Shown here: piece after piece, positions 1 to 12,600 of the stretch
How positions within the stretch are numbered: position 1 is the first letter of the stretch
Layout: the number at the start of each line of letters is the position of its first letter
Assembly: GCA_030141605.1 (NCBI GenBank)
Contig: JAQGDQ010000003.1
Location: forward strand, 1,569,501-1,633,500
DNA length: 64,000 bases
Direction of reading: 5' to 3'
From: Tubiluchus corallicola
Taxonomy: Eukaryota; Priapulida; Priapulimorpha; Priapulimorphida; Tubiluchidae
Program-made: the position numbers and the translations under genes
Notes under the pieces: generated by a model
Told to the model about the DNA's origin: nothing
Database searches by the model: none
Seen by the model: the letters and a program-made list of their open reading frames with translations, nothing else

Positions 1-127
1 ACACAGCTGAGTCAATCCACAAGTTAGAAGCCAAGATCACATTTTTAATCATAATATAAAAGATTGACTAAATCTGGGTAAATGAACTACATTATTAGTT
101 AAAAGGTTATGATAACTGACAACTTAC

Positions 128-307
128 ATTTGTATCCAAAGTGAATCGGTGATAAATTCCAGCTGGAAGTATCAGTAGATCCCCTGGACGACATTCAATC
201 CTCACCCAATTGTCTGAGTCATCACGTACATCAAAATAACCACCTCCTTCTAGAAAAAAACGGATTTCATCGTCGGAATGGAGATGCTCCTCAAAAAACA
301 TTTTTGT
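128..307 (-). CDS. ADI1: ADI1 coding exon 3 (cupin core)
   Basis: Sixty codons, phase 0 at both ends. It starts after TTTTTTAG and ends before GTAAGTTG. It carries all four metal-binding residues and the double-stranded beta-helix core. Confidence 0.95.
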
Positions 308-1665
308 CTAAAAAAGAAATTCAGTGCTGGCAAATTTCTGGAATTTAAAGATTCTTAACGAATGATTTACATATACAGACACGGATTGGGAAGTACCTCA
401 AAGACGAGGCTTTCCAAGGGACCTACTAGACAATGATGCTCCAAAAGCTAAATTGAAAAGTTATGAAATGGCTGTTGATTAAAAGGGTCATTGTTTTTGT
501 TTAAGGTTGACTGATTAGAAATTTTTCCATAGTTTTTATTTTGATAAAAGATCCTTTTACATTCACTGTCTTGTCATCAAAGTAGTACATTAAAAGCAAT
601 ATGATTTTTACATAAAACAGCAGCTTCCTACAACATTTCCCTGAAAACAAGTTTATTTTATATGCATTGTAAAAACTGATTTATAAGATAAAAAAATATT
701 GTATTTTTACAATAATAACTTGAAAAAGCAACAGTAAAATCAATGTGAAGAAATTTTTATGATTAGTAAAAACAAGACTGAGTGATTGCCTATTGCTAAC
801 TCATACACTTGCCAATCACCAACGAACAGCCAATCATTGCATTCAAATCTCACTTATGCTGGGATTTTTCTCAAGCCACATTTCATTCAATCAAATAGAA
901 CTCTCTGGCAGCCTTCTCTGGCTAAGTCTAACAATCATGCGCTGGGAAAAGAAAGGTGGTCAAGTGAAAGGCTAACACCTCTCCTCCTTGCACACCCGGG
1001 TTACGAATATAGATGCCATACCACCCACCCCTACACCGTTAGACATGGGACCATTTTTCTTCTTCCATGATCTTTCTTCTTTGGTTTGCAATTTACAAGA
1101 CAGCAAGTGCCCATGATATTTGATGTAAAATTTGTTAAATTTACTAGCCAATATGACTGGAATACCTAATATGACTTGAGCAGCTCAACTTATTTGTAAA
1201 AGGATTATTTACGTTACTTTTGTGATGGTCTAGCAACACAATTTTGTCCTTTCTAAATCACTGTGGCAGCTAATATACCTTTAACTCGAACTGATCACCT
1301 AATGACTCTTTACTTATGCAGATATGATCTTCATAACTGAAAGAACGCTCGTCACGAAGTTTAGCCAGTTTTCCTTCCTCTTCAAAATTAACTGGATCCA
1401 ACTGAAAGGATATTGGAATGCATTTAGGTATTCAAAGAGCAACTAGCAAATGAAAACAATCTGTCAAGGTTAAAGAAATGACTATAAACTCAGCCATTTC
1501 AAATTAATTTATCATTACATTTCATAAAATAAACACCTTAAAATATTCCACGCCAAGTTTTAGTAATTTATCTAAGGAAAAAGGTTTGGGAGGCTCCAAC
1601 TGGTGTTCCAATCGCACATCATCCTTCTTGGGATCAACATCTATCATTAACCATGCTCGTACCAT
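128..1665 (-). CDS. ADI1: Acireductone dioxygenase (ADI1), 3' end off the window
   Basis: Cupin-fold metalloenzyme of the methionine salvage pathway, which oxidises acireductone to the keto acid precursor of methionine (Fe2+ form) and acts in cytosol and nucleus. Three coding exons (1665-1537, 1401-1279, 307-128) join in phase 0 and give 144 residues. The start MVRAW matches the family N-terminus. The metal ligands are visible: HxHx4E (H92, H94, E98) in [13 protein letters not shown] and H137 in PAGIYHRF. The cupin strand GGGYFDVRD is intact. Animal ADI1 is about 180 aa, so roughly 35 C-terminal residues lie left of position 1. Each exon is bounded by GT/AG sites. The ATG sits one base after a 3' splice site, so the 5' UTR must come from an upstream exon. 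The gene is head-to-head with PDE10A. Identification is very secure. Confidence 0.95.
1279..1401 (-). CDS. ADI1: ADI1 coding exon 2
   Basis: Forty-one codons, phase 0 at both ends, between a TTTCAG acceptor and a GTATAT donor. It encodes the segment with [17 protein letters not shown], corresponding to the 'RNYSWMDIITICKD' region of animal ADI1. Confidence 0.92.
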
Positions 1666-1666
1666 T
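1537..1666 (-). CDS. ADI1: ADI1 coding exon 1 with start codon
   Basis: The acceptor TTTTTCAG is followed by a single A and then ATGG, giving a good start context. It encodes 43 residues beginning [16 protein letters not shown] and ending LGVEYFK, before a GTGTTT donor. No other in-frame ATG fits the family N-terminus. Confidence 0.92.
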
Positions 1667-2045
1667 CTGAAAAATGTTAAATTTACTTAATCCAAATAAA
1701 ACGAGACAACTCTCGCAGTTTCACAATTTCTGTACATTTCTTAATCTTGGCGCATCAGGGCCAGCTATTGCAAAAAACTTGTAACTAATATCAGATGGCA
1801 GTCACAATGTGACAAGCATATTTAAAAAACAAATATTGCTGTCACCTATTAATTTATGGTGCAAATGACTGTATGACCAGTAGTTTACATTATCTTAGCA
1901 AACGTTGTTACACCATTGAAGTATATCAGGCGATAAAAATAAAATTAAGAAAATAACATTAATAACTAATAGTTAATTTATATTATTTGGTGATTAAACA
2001 TAATGTGGTATTCTTAAAATGCCTATTAATGTGCATGTTACACAA

Positions 2046-3144
2046 TTAGACTACAGTGGCGTCGTGCCATAGGGGCCCGGGCCCCACCAATTTTTTTAGA
2101 AAATGTTAAAAATTTGAAGGGCGTCAGCGGCTCGTAATGAGACCGGCAAGCAAATTTATTTCCGACTTTTTGACACGCGGCCAGCGCTCCATAAATGCGA
2201 ACAGTATGAGCATGAGTATGTGTTTACCTGAAAGTCAGGATGTAGTTAATTTGTTTGCATGTAATCTATCTATTCAGGAGGCAGGCTGGAACAATTAACA
2301 AAGCAGCTCCTTGAGCAGCATTAGCGTCTTTGCACAAAAGACTGTTCGTTAACAAAACGGCTCAGTTAGCACTCGAGCTTCGTTCAGCAGTGTGTTATAA
2401 TAGAGAATAAGTGAAATAATAGAGCAAAAACAATGCAAACATTGAAGTCATGTTGAGCTAGCCTAGTACCGGAGAGTCAGTTTGTGGAGCTAGCCTAGTA
2501 CCAGAGAGTCGGTTTGGGAGATACCAATTGATGAGTCACGGCTCAGCCACCTCCTGATTGGACATTGCCGACTCTTTGCTACTCCTTAGTGACTCTTTCC
2601 CACGAGTTTGCTGCATAAAAGGGCGTGATTTTGAGCACATTTCATCATTTTTCGCCTGCTAGGAGAATCTCTGCTAGTTTTCGCTGCGAATTTTCACGTG
2701 ATTCTATATTTCTTAAACAATGTCAAGGCAGTCCAATCTGACTTCATTTTTCAAGTCCAACCGTGTTCCCGACCCAGGTTCTACGGCGTCTGTATCTACT
2801 GTAACGTCGATTCCAACAGAACGAATCCAAAAGGATGAGTACATCCGTCGGTACTTAAAGTCTGTGGATGAGCTCTTCTGGAGTGATGTTCTGCGTCGGA
2901 TTCCTGACAGCTGATAAATACTTAATTAAATTTTAATTTAATTTTAATTAAGTTTCCGTTGCTATAGCTTCAAGTTAAATGCCATGTTAAATAAATCGTT
3001 TTTCTTGCACGCAAAATACTGTTTATTTTTTTTCAAAATTAAATTTTCAAAATTTAAAATTCAAATTTAAACAGTTAAAATCCGCCATTATAGTCGCCTC
3101 CCCCCCCCCAATTTTTTTGGGTGCACGACGCCCCTGTTAGACTA
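2046..3144. mobile_element. Non-autonomous hAT-type transposon with 8-bp target duplication
   Basis: The element proper is 2054-3136 (1083 bp). Its ends are inverted copies: CAGTGGCGTCGTGC on the left, and CAGGGGCGTCGTGCAC as the reverse complement of the right end. It is flanked by identical 8-bp direct repeats TTAGACTA (2046-2053 and 3137-3144). An 8-bp TSD with CAG..-type ends is the hAT signature. Inside are a tandem 32-bp duplication (about 2455-2518), a TATA-like CATAAAAGG near 2612, a 64-codon ORF, an AT palindrome near 2925-2950 and a C9-10 run near 3101. Too small to encode a complete transposase. It lies in the inferred first intron of ADI1. Confidence 0.88.
2720..2914 (+). pseudogene. 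Residual N-terminal transposase ORF inside the hAT element
   Basis: A 64-codon ORF beginning MSRQSNLTSFFKSNRVPD. A short 'xxFFK' N-terminus before a BED or TTF-type zinc finger is common in hAT transposases. No zinc finger, DDE or dimerisation domain follows; the frame stops 220 bp before the right end. Most likely the leftover 5' coding part of an internally deleted element. The family link rests on the termini more than on this peptide. Confidence 0.45.
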
Positions 3145-3397
3145 CCACAATCTATGGCATGGCACTTATGATTATTCGTCGTCAAGTCCCACCAGCAAAA
3201 AGAGTAGTCACCTGTCCTTTAGTAGCGCTTACATCTTGCCTGCATGTGCAAGTAATGATTAGCGTTTCTGCTGGTTAATCGTGATAACCATCCTAGTGTA
3301 GCATCCTAAACTAAGCATTTCCAGTTTAAAACAATTCTCGATTTAGTAAAATTTTAAAACGAAATTGACTAAATAGATTTAACTATGAAAGCCTCAC

Positions 3398-3455
3398 CTG
3401 AAGAACAAATAAAAAAAGAAAGATGAATCAGTTACGCGCAGGAAACTTTAAAGAA
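3398..3455 (-). other. ADI1: Probable 5' UTR exon of ADI1
   Basis: On the minus strand a pyrimidine-rich stretch ends in TTCTTCAG followed by GTGAGGC, a good donor at 3397-3392. It would splice to the acceptor one base before the ADI1 ATG. The upstream limit is a guess. The intron created spans 1667-3397 and contains the hAT element. Confidence 0.4.
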
Positions 3456-3641
3456 GTATATGAGTGGGGCCACGGCACCTCAAACACCCACTTGGCACAG
3501 CACGTGCGTGTCAATTGGTAATACCGGATATCTCCCCTCTACGATCGGTTTTAGAGATTTCCCGCACGATTGTTTACTCTTGTCTTGTGGTTACCACTTT
3601 TTAGAAGTCACGCCGCAAGCGGCTGCGTTGCTCAGGGACAC
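3456..3641. promoter_or_regulatory. Inferred bidirectional promoter between ADI1 and PDE10A
   Basis: The inferred ADI1 5' UTR exon and the inferred PDE10A first coding exon point away from each other with about 190-240 bp between them. The interval is richer in GC (for example CGGCACC, CACGTGCGTG, CGCCGCAAGCGG) than the flanking introns and contains a CACGTG E-box at 3501-3506. No TATA box is evident. Transcription starts are inferred, not seen. Confidence 0.4.
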
Positions 3642-3690
3642 ATGTCAGTTATTGACTTTGTTCGTAAAGAAATACTTTGTGCAGCTAGTG
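3642..3690 (+). CDS. PDE10A: PDE10A candidate first coding exon
   Basis: ATG followed by [16 protein letters not shown] and one base, then a GTAAAG donor. It ends in phase 1, exactly what the next exon needs. The frame is open further 5' (another ATG at 3570). Chosen by phase and position only, since PDE10A N-termini vary. Confidence 0.4.
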
Positions 3691-6600
3691 GTAAAGTTTG
3701 CATGTTTTTAAGTTACATTCTACTTGTAAAGTTGGGAGGGTTTGTGGACTTACAACAAGCTGGAAATATCTCGAATGCTCTACTCATTTCCTTTTCTGTC
3801 GTGTGTAATTTTGTATGAAACATGTACTGGTATTTTTATTAGTACTAGTATTAGCGGTATTTCTTACTTCAAATGACCATACCAAAAGAATATTTTTTGT
3901 CACTGTACATTTCATTCAGTACATGATGTGTTGTGTCTTACTCTACCCAATGGGGTAAGCTATTTAAAATCTTTAAAAAAATTAAAGTTTTTTAACCTAT
4001 TTCACCGTAAAGTGAGAACACTTTCTTTTTCTTCTGGCTGTACAAGTATGCGTGCATCGTTGTGTCGACATAGTGGTTTTGGTATGTAACACTTCAAGAA
4101 TGCCAGTTAAGGGTTTCTTGCACACATATTTGTCATGATTGTCAAATTGCAGTTGGAAGAGAAAACTTTAAAATGCTGTGGAGACAGTGTTGTCTTTACA
4201 TATGCCATGCCATTAGTTTTGTTTACAATTGCATTATTTAGTTGCTCAGTCCATGTTACATTAGATGAACAACTTCACAGAACGCAAGATTCCATAAATT
4301 AGTATCAACATTTAACATGCGTAATTTGCTTGAAAATTGGAATACTAGGCCCTCAAAAAATATGAGCCCCAAATAAGGCTTTGAAGCTCAATTTGCAAAA
4401 CTCAGCGCTGGAAAGCCTAATTTTGTTAGTGTTTGAATGTTATTTCATCTATGTTTTACTTGGGCTTGCAGCTATGTATTACGTAGCTACTTAATTAGAT
4501 GAGCAACAACACTCATAAATGGATTGTACAAAAATAGGCATTGTACCTGGTGGATAACCAAATAGCTCAGGTGTGATGTCAGGGTACTAGTCTTGTTAAA
4601 TCATGACTTAGCCCAGCAATAATCATGCCACAAATGCTGTGATTATTTTTTCAAACTTTATGCAATCTTATCTAAACTTGTTTCAAACTTGTTACCATGA
4701 AAACCGTTAAAATGGTTGCGAATAAAGATCATCGCGGGAGTTTAAATTTACAAGCTCTATACAAAGTTGCTCCTAACGCAAGTCCTGTATCCAAAAAGCC
4801 AGCATATAAGTGATATAAAATTTCAAGACGACTTTTAAGCTTTATTTATTAAGAGTGTTTAATTAAATACTGATCATTCTATTAAAATCACTCACAGAAC
4901 TATATGTATCATTGTTCACAAGACCTTGCCATTTCACTTGAACAGACTACTTACTAGTATGTAAATTCAAATGACTACTTATTTTTAGTTACAGAGTTTC
5001 AAGTGATCTGACTTTGCGAGTAAGAAAATTTCATAATTAGACACATAGTACCTAGCTGCTTCTTATAAAAAAGCTACAATAGTTTCTTATTTTTTATTTT
5101 CTAGTTGTTGGAGAAATGTCATGATTTGAGCTTATGTGTGTTTGTGCATTTTTACCGGTAGCAGTTGAATCACACAAACATGTAGAAATCAAGAAAGGAA
5201 CATAAGTCCTAGATGAAAGGTTTTATGAAGAGGAAGCTGTTGAATGTTGTGTGTTGTGCAGATGTTTGATTATTTATTATTAATGAATTGATGTCATCTG
5301 GTATCTCCCAAATGTTGAATAGGCGCATGCCACTACGCTCTATGCTGGTAAGGCTTCCACAAAGTGCTGATGCAGGTAAGCCTGCAGGTGACCTTTACAT
5401 TCTGTCATAGCTTTATATAATCTTGATTGTTCCTGTGAACATTGTAAACAATTAATTAACAAAAGGAATTGTTTAGTCTTGTCTGAAAAAGATTTTGTGA
5501 GGTGCACGGACAGAGAACAGGTTGCGTCATTTTCACTAGAACATCTTTTAATCTCAATACTGAGTTCAATACACAATACTCTTCGTAGAACCACTACGTG
5601 AATGTTTTGTCTCCTTGGTGACAAGAGTTAGTTTACATGCTTAAAATGAGTTACCCAGACTACCTTGTTAGTGAGATTCTCACACTTCAGAAGGGTCTTA
5701 CAAAATCTGATCGAGTTCAAAAATCATCAAGCCAATCAAACCAATGTGCCTTTTTGGAAACTTTTTTGGTAACTAATATAATTTTTGGCACATATGATTT
5801 GTCTGCTGTAAAAGATTTGGTTTGCACAGTTTTTGTGTGAATTAGATAAATTGATTGTCTTTTAAGGCGGCTAAGCATGTCCAGTACTTGCAAATAAGTG
5901 CTTGTAAATGATGTTTGTACAAAAGTGCTGCTTGCACTTATTCGTGTCTGTGTCACATTATCTGTGTCTTATTCGGTGAGCAGGTGACCTAAAATACTGG
6001 TTTTTATGGGCAGGGATTTCAGTTCAATCTGTGATAGATTTCTTATCAGCAAATCCTTTTATACTTGACGAGTACATCGCAGAGCATGTTAGCGTTGACA
6101 GAATACAAATTTGGTTAAACAGGAAAACAATTGCAGCAGCTGAAACAGCTCCAGTAGATGATAAAGGAAAAGAAAGTGAGAAGAAGAAGCAAAAACTTGC
6201 TACTCAACACCTGTGTGAAAGGGTATGTTATGTACTTCACAATGCATTTTAATGGTTAAAATTTTCATCATTCTTTTTTAGGATTTACTATAACCATGTG
6301 AAGCATGTTACCAGATATAATAATAAAATCCATGGCTACATACATTACTTTGCTGTAAAAGTAGTGAAAGAATTAAATTAATATGAACTTGTGTAACATA
6401 TGAAGCATCTACCAATATTCTAAACATAAAACTGTGAGCTTCTGCTAGCTTAATAGTCTATGTTTGTAAAGTGATAAGACAATCTTATTCAGTTTCAGAA
6501 TTTGAATTTGTTGAAGATTCAAGAGCAGCTGCACAAGGACTTTTTCTCTACAGAAAATTTCACCCTTATGTTATATGATGTCGCAAATGTGCTGGGTACA

Positions 6601-9600
6601 GGTATAAAAATGAATGTTGTGCATCTGCATATCTTTCTAACCTAATGTTAATCATTCGACTTCTCATTATAGAAGCGTCGAATCAACTAGATTAGTTTAG
6701 ATAGCTGAAGGTAATGTGTTTTTTTGTTTAGTCATTGTTTTGTTTTGTTTTAATGCTGCATGCATATAACAACAAATTTCCAACCTAGTGTTATTCAGTC
6801 AACTTCTCAATATAGAAGTGTAGAATCAACTAGATTACTTTTGATATCTTAAAATAATGTGTTTTTTGTTTAGTCATCACTTTGTTTTGTTTTAATGATT
6901 TTATTTATTGACACATAATACCTCTAATTGAAATGTACAAATGCATTTTGTGTTGGTCGGATTTATTTAAGCATATTTGTTCAGATAGTTCATTTGGCTA
7001 GCTCACCTATACAGAAAGTTTGCATTATGTTTAATTAAATAAAATAGGCTAAATTATGAGATGCAAACTGCTTTTTTCTTGTTTGCATTGATGCAAGATT
7101 TCTGAATTGTCGTACTTTTTTGTTACGGCACGGAGCTATTGCTGGATTTACCAGTATTTTCTAGTGTGAACAGAAAAACTGGACTTATATATTTATCTAC
7201 TAGAACCACCTTATCAACAAGTAAATGTATCCAGTTTTTGGGCAGTGGTGAATATTACCTGTGCATTGCATTGTGGGAAGCTCCTAATCATTGTTTTTTC
7301 TTTGGTACGATACTTTAATTGCATGGCGAAACTAATAAGTGTTTGTTTTTCTATGCAGCAACATCGTCTGATGATTATTCGTTGTACATAGTTGAACCAG
7401 GCGGCAATGAGATTTCTCTGTATCAGCCAGATTTGATAAGTGACAGACAGAAGTTGACTGAACCTGTAGATGATTCCACTACTGTGTCTGCTTTTGCAGC
7501 TTTCAGCAAAGCACCTGTATTCATTGAAGATATGCATGCGGTAAATTGAAGTTTTTTTAAGGAGAATTTGTGGTTTTCTGCTCCAAAGATTGCATAGCCC
7601 CTGTTTGTAAGCTAAATACTTAAATTGCTGATTTGACCTTATTATTTTCAAAGATACCTAGAACTGTAAAACACTTTGATGAAATAGATATCTACAAATG
7701 TAGAATAGTTTGGTGAATGTGTTTTTTAATGTTGTATAAATCGCACCAAGCAAGACCAGCGGCTGTGACCCCTTAATAAAAGGTTACAAAAGAAAAAATA
7801 AACGAACAGAGTGGAGATCCAGAAAATTGCAGTCTGATAACTAATTTGTTAATGGTGAGAGGTGTCTGTTAGTCTTCTTGTTGAAGTGAATAAAGTTGCA
7901 TTTACTGTGAAACGTTTTCTAGCAGAAAATTGTACAGATAAGGCACATTTGACAACCTACCGGTCTGTAAGGATGCCTACATGTATTCACATTTGTAGGT
8001 GATTTAAAAATTGGAATCTAAGCAGTATTTTTAAAAGTTTTTAATAGTGGAAGTGAGTTTGTAAATTTTTTTGTACTATTGATGGCATTGACACTTTGCC
8101 ATTATTATAGGTTTAAACACCAAACATAGTCAAAAGATTGAATGTATAAAGATTGTGAATGAACTTGGGTGTAAATAAGAAACTTTTAAGTTGCAAGTTA
8201 CGGAACGTACAATGGTTTAGTCAAGTAGAATAATATTCTTAAAATGTTAGAACAAGAATCTTCGAATGCAAAGTCAGCAATGCTTCTGAACATGATAAAC
8301 AGTTTTATCCTTTGCAGCTTAAATTTCTGTTAAAGTTTGTTTAATAATTGTTTGTATGCCTGAAAATGCTTACCACTATAATTGCTGATTTTACCCTCCT
8401 AGTGTCCCCCACTTTTCATTAGTTTTCATTTAAATTTACAGAGTGATGCAAGGAAAATTTATTTATTTACAAATTATTATTATTATTTATTAATTATGTT
8501 TTAGTTCTTGTTTTAAACTTGAGGTATGACCTAATTGGTAAAGAAAGCAAAATTGCATTCCAGAATTTCTGCTTCTTTAAGGCTCAACCAGTCAAAAAAT
8601 GATTTTTTTGCTTCTTTAAACTGGCTAATTTCTTATTAATTTTTTAAGGTAATTAAGTGTTAAGTGTTCACTCATAAGTCTTCATTATTTAGTATATTCA
8701 TTACATTCATTAAAGACTAATCTATATTATAGAATACATTATCAGCTAACATCTGTAAGATTTACATTAACACATTATTCATTCATTTATTCCAGGATGA
8801 GAGGTTTCCCCAAGGTGCAGGTCTGCATAGAGAGGATACCTATTCAGTACTATCTTTTCCCTTAGTTTTACAAAATGGTGATTTATTGGCAGTCATTGAG
8901 TTAATTAGAAATGCTGGCAGTTCGTCGTTTACCAAACGTGAGATGCAGGTACAATGTTCACCTCTATTTAATTTAATCTTTTAGTGAAGAATGTTACGAC
9001 CCTATGCTTTTTTGGTAAATTTTGTAAATTATGTCATAGGTCCATGCACTATTCTTGCATAATTTTCCATTGAAATGATTCAGAATGTAAAGGGTCTAGA
9101 AGGATCATCAAGGCTTTGAAGCGAATACACATGTTGTATATAAATCTCTCTGCAATCTTACGGACAGTTCTTGAGTGAATATGTTTCAAGTAAATACACA
9201 TTGTTTAAAAAGATATTGAAAACAAAAAAGAAATCTAATTAAGTTAAGGTCATTGTTTACTTTAGTCATTGGTAAAAAGTTGTTAGCTTTATCATTGTTT
9301 ACACCTTCTTATAAATATTGGAGACAGAAAACAAGAATTAAATTAAAGTCTATATATCTGTGAAGACTTCGTCGAAAGGTATTGGAGAGAGAAAGTAAGA
9401 AGCTAAGTAAAATGTGTAGTGAGTTCCTCTTAGTTGCAATAATGATTAAGAGAAAACAAAAAAGCAATTAGAATTTGTCTGTTGCGTGTTGCATCCAACA
9501 AATTTCAGTGGCTGAAATGTTTTTTTTATATCAAATGATTCAGTTTGGTTCAGATTTCAGAGACTTTTAGGTCTTCACAAGAAAATGAACAATTTAAGTA

Positions 9601-12600
9601 TTTAAAATACAGTAAACAGAATTTCTTTTTTTGCGTTTAAATTTATGCTGATCTATTCTATGGTCTTATAAATACAGTCATATTTGTTGAAGTCAAATAT
9701 TCTTTAACTGAAATGTGCCTATAACATCAGACAGTTCAGTTTAATTCACAATCTTGCTAGTCCCAACAGTAAATTATTCATTTATTTTAACTGCAGTTAG
9801 AAATATTTTTAATATTCATGTTTTAGTTTATCTAGCATCATTTACAGCTACATGAATTCAGGGCTGTTGATAAGGATCTTGGAGTCTTTTAATTTCTTTT
9901 CACTTCTCTAGCTCTAGTAATCCAGCATGGGCCATGTTAAACTAGGAAAAGTATTTTTAGTTAAACAACACAGGTGTTAATGTTGTAACTCAGCAGACAT
10001 ACTCTTGGTACTGTAAAAAAGTTAAGATCGAGGCTTAAAGTATTTGTGATTTAGCATAGTTTTAGATTCGTTGACAAATACTGAGGCCGTCTCACTCAAT
10101 GTAGTCTGAACTAGTGTGAGAGATGTCTTTGGTTGATTTTGGCAGGGCTTGTTTGGTAGATTCACAAAAGGTGAGCACTTTTTACGTTTAGTCTAGTTTG
10201 TATGTGAGACTTATGTTGTAGTAATTTTTTCATTATTATTTAGCTTGGTATATGTTTCATGGGTATCGCTGGTCTAGCTATAGAGAAGAGTCAGCAATGC
10301 AATGCACTTACAAAGCAGCAAGAATTAAATGATTTCTTACTACATGCCAGCCATTTAGTTGTAGAAGGTAGTGCTTCTGTAGATGCACTTATCAGTCACA
10401 TAATGGTAAGCTAATTAACATTTATGTCCTTAGTTCCACTAATATCATATTTATAGTTTTTATGGTATAATGTATATTAAGCCAGGGACGACTAAGTAAA
10501 GTGAAAACACTTGTATTTGCTTTTCTATGTACATTTGGCAGTCCCTAATCAAGCAAAGTAATCTTTTAGGACAATGCTGTCTCAAAAAGAAATGGTTTTG
10601 ATTTTTTTCTGCATACATTTTTCGAATATTCTAATGATAGTGTCTAACATTAAATAATTTTGCTGAGAGTAGCAGTAACAATATATCACGTAAAGTGTGT
10701 TGACATTTGCCAAAATACTCATTAAAGACAATAAAATACCAAATAGCACCTTTTTTGAATTTAAAAAATCAACTGGTAGAGCAATTTGTTTTGCACCATG
10801 TAGTTAGTAAGTGATCTCATAATTTCAACCAATTGTAAATAACATGAAACAATGTTGTAGTGTCAAAAGACTAATATTTCAAGACAATAATTTTGTCATC
10901 ATGACTATTCATTGAAGGATGTATATGTGAAAAATTAAAATACTTTAGAAGTAATAAGCACCAATTATTTGTTCAAAATTGTGGGTTAGCTGAACATTAG
11001 TTGCTTAACCCTCTGTACTGGAAATGGGTTGCAAAAACACCCCAAGCATGTTTACTTAATTATATCATTTTGCCGTGAGGCTGTGAGTACCTGTTCTCCT
11101 CTGCATTTAAATGATTTGCTACAAACAGATGCCATTTGACATCTTCGCATCACTTACTTTCATTATAGTATTAATTGTAACACAGAAAGGTGTGTTTTCA
11201 CCTGAGTACTTTTGCCATATCGACTCTCCATCATTTGACTGTAGGCAAAAATAAGAAAGCAAACAAATGGTAAACATTTTTATGGTGTGTATGTGTGCGT
11301 GTGCATGTGTGTGTGTGTGTGTGGGTGCGTGCATGTATGAGAGATGTGTGTGTGGGGGGATGCGTGCGTGTGTGGTGGCTTTGAAATTTACCGTTGTTAT
11401 AGAAAAAATGGCCTTTTTTTGGCCTTGGAGGCCTAATTAAGTAAATAAAAACATGCCTTCTGACGAATTTTCTTCTTCTAATTTTTCATGGGTAAACGTA
11501 ATGCAGCATATGCCAGTACAGCAAAGTAGTTAAAGTTATGACGTAGGTTTAGTCACCAATGGAAGTGGTACGGTGGCGTTTCTTCTGCATTTGTGCAAGA
11601 GGTGCTATTATGTCCCACTGACTGTATTCACTTGACCGTGAAATACTTCCGGTGGCCCAGGATTAACAGTTAAAAAAAGGTCAAACAAATAAAGTCCATA
11701 GGAGTTCAAAATGGTGTGTTTCCATTATAGAGTTACCCAGCCAAATGTTTTATGTAAATTGTGTATTTGATTTGTCAGTGATGTTTGAAATTCTTATTGA
11801 TTTTGTCTGCTTAAACTCGTAATATATTTGTTTAAATTATAGTGTATACGCACTTTGTCAGTTCATTTCTTTTCTGCACAGCTACGTGCCTGATCATATT
11901 AATTGTAACTGTATTTTAATTTATCAGTCATTTTATAACCTTTTCAATATATAGTCTATATGATGAAACAGTTGCCGCAAAATCTTACAGGGGTGGATCC
12001 AGAATTTTTAGAAAGGGGCATCAGAGCGTCAAAGAATGAAATGTTTGGTATACTACCATGGAGCGGGCACTCGTCTTGAGCGCCGAGGGTGGGAGCTGGA
12101 GAGGGGGTCTGGGGTGGTCCCTTTTGAAAATTTGGGATCAGTTTCCTGCAGTCTCAGCATATCTAAGTCCAAAATAAGCAGAGCCTTAACACCAATCATT
12201 CCTTCAAATTCGAGAAGTTAGCTGGTAAGACTGAAATAAAATAATATTTCCTGGCAAAAACAGGAGGGGGCCCCCTGCTGTGACCCCCCACCTTGGATCA
12301 GTCTATGTCTTATTTTTCAACCGTACAAAGTACAGCAGAATATTATCTTCTTTTGTTGTTGGGCAAAATAACTAAAATATTTCGTTATCCAACCATACAT
12401 GTAAGCAGATATTGAAGGCTTGCCAAAATAAAGTATAATAACTTCTGTTGCAGTCCTTCACAAAGCGCTTAGTGTCGGCTGAGCGATGCACATTCTTTTT
12501 ATTAGACAAGCAAACAGAAGAATTATACTGTAGTCTGTTTGATGAGGGAGATCGTGATGCGGATGGTAAAGATGTATTTTGCAAAAAACCTGAAGTCAGG

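Noticed and set aside
5637-5840. 67-codon ORF considered as PDE10A exon 1
   Set aside because: Its best donor (TTG|GTAACT) ends in phase 0, while exon 2 needs phase 1; the 3642 exon fits the phase.
7214-7651. 145-codon minus-strand ORF
   Set aside because: Antisense shadow of PDE10A exon 4; no family similarity.
12036-12221. 61-codon ORF
   Set aside because: Falls inside the hAT-like MITE.
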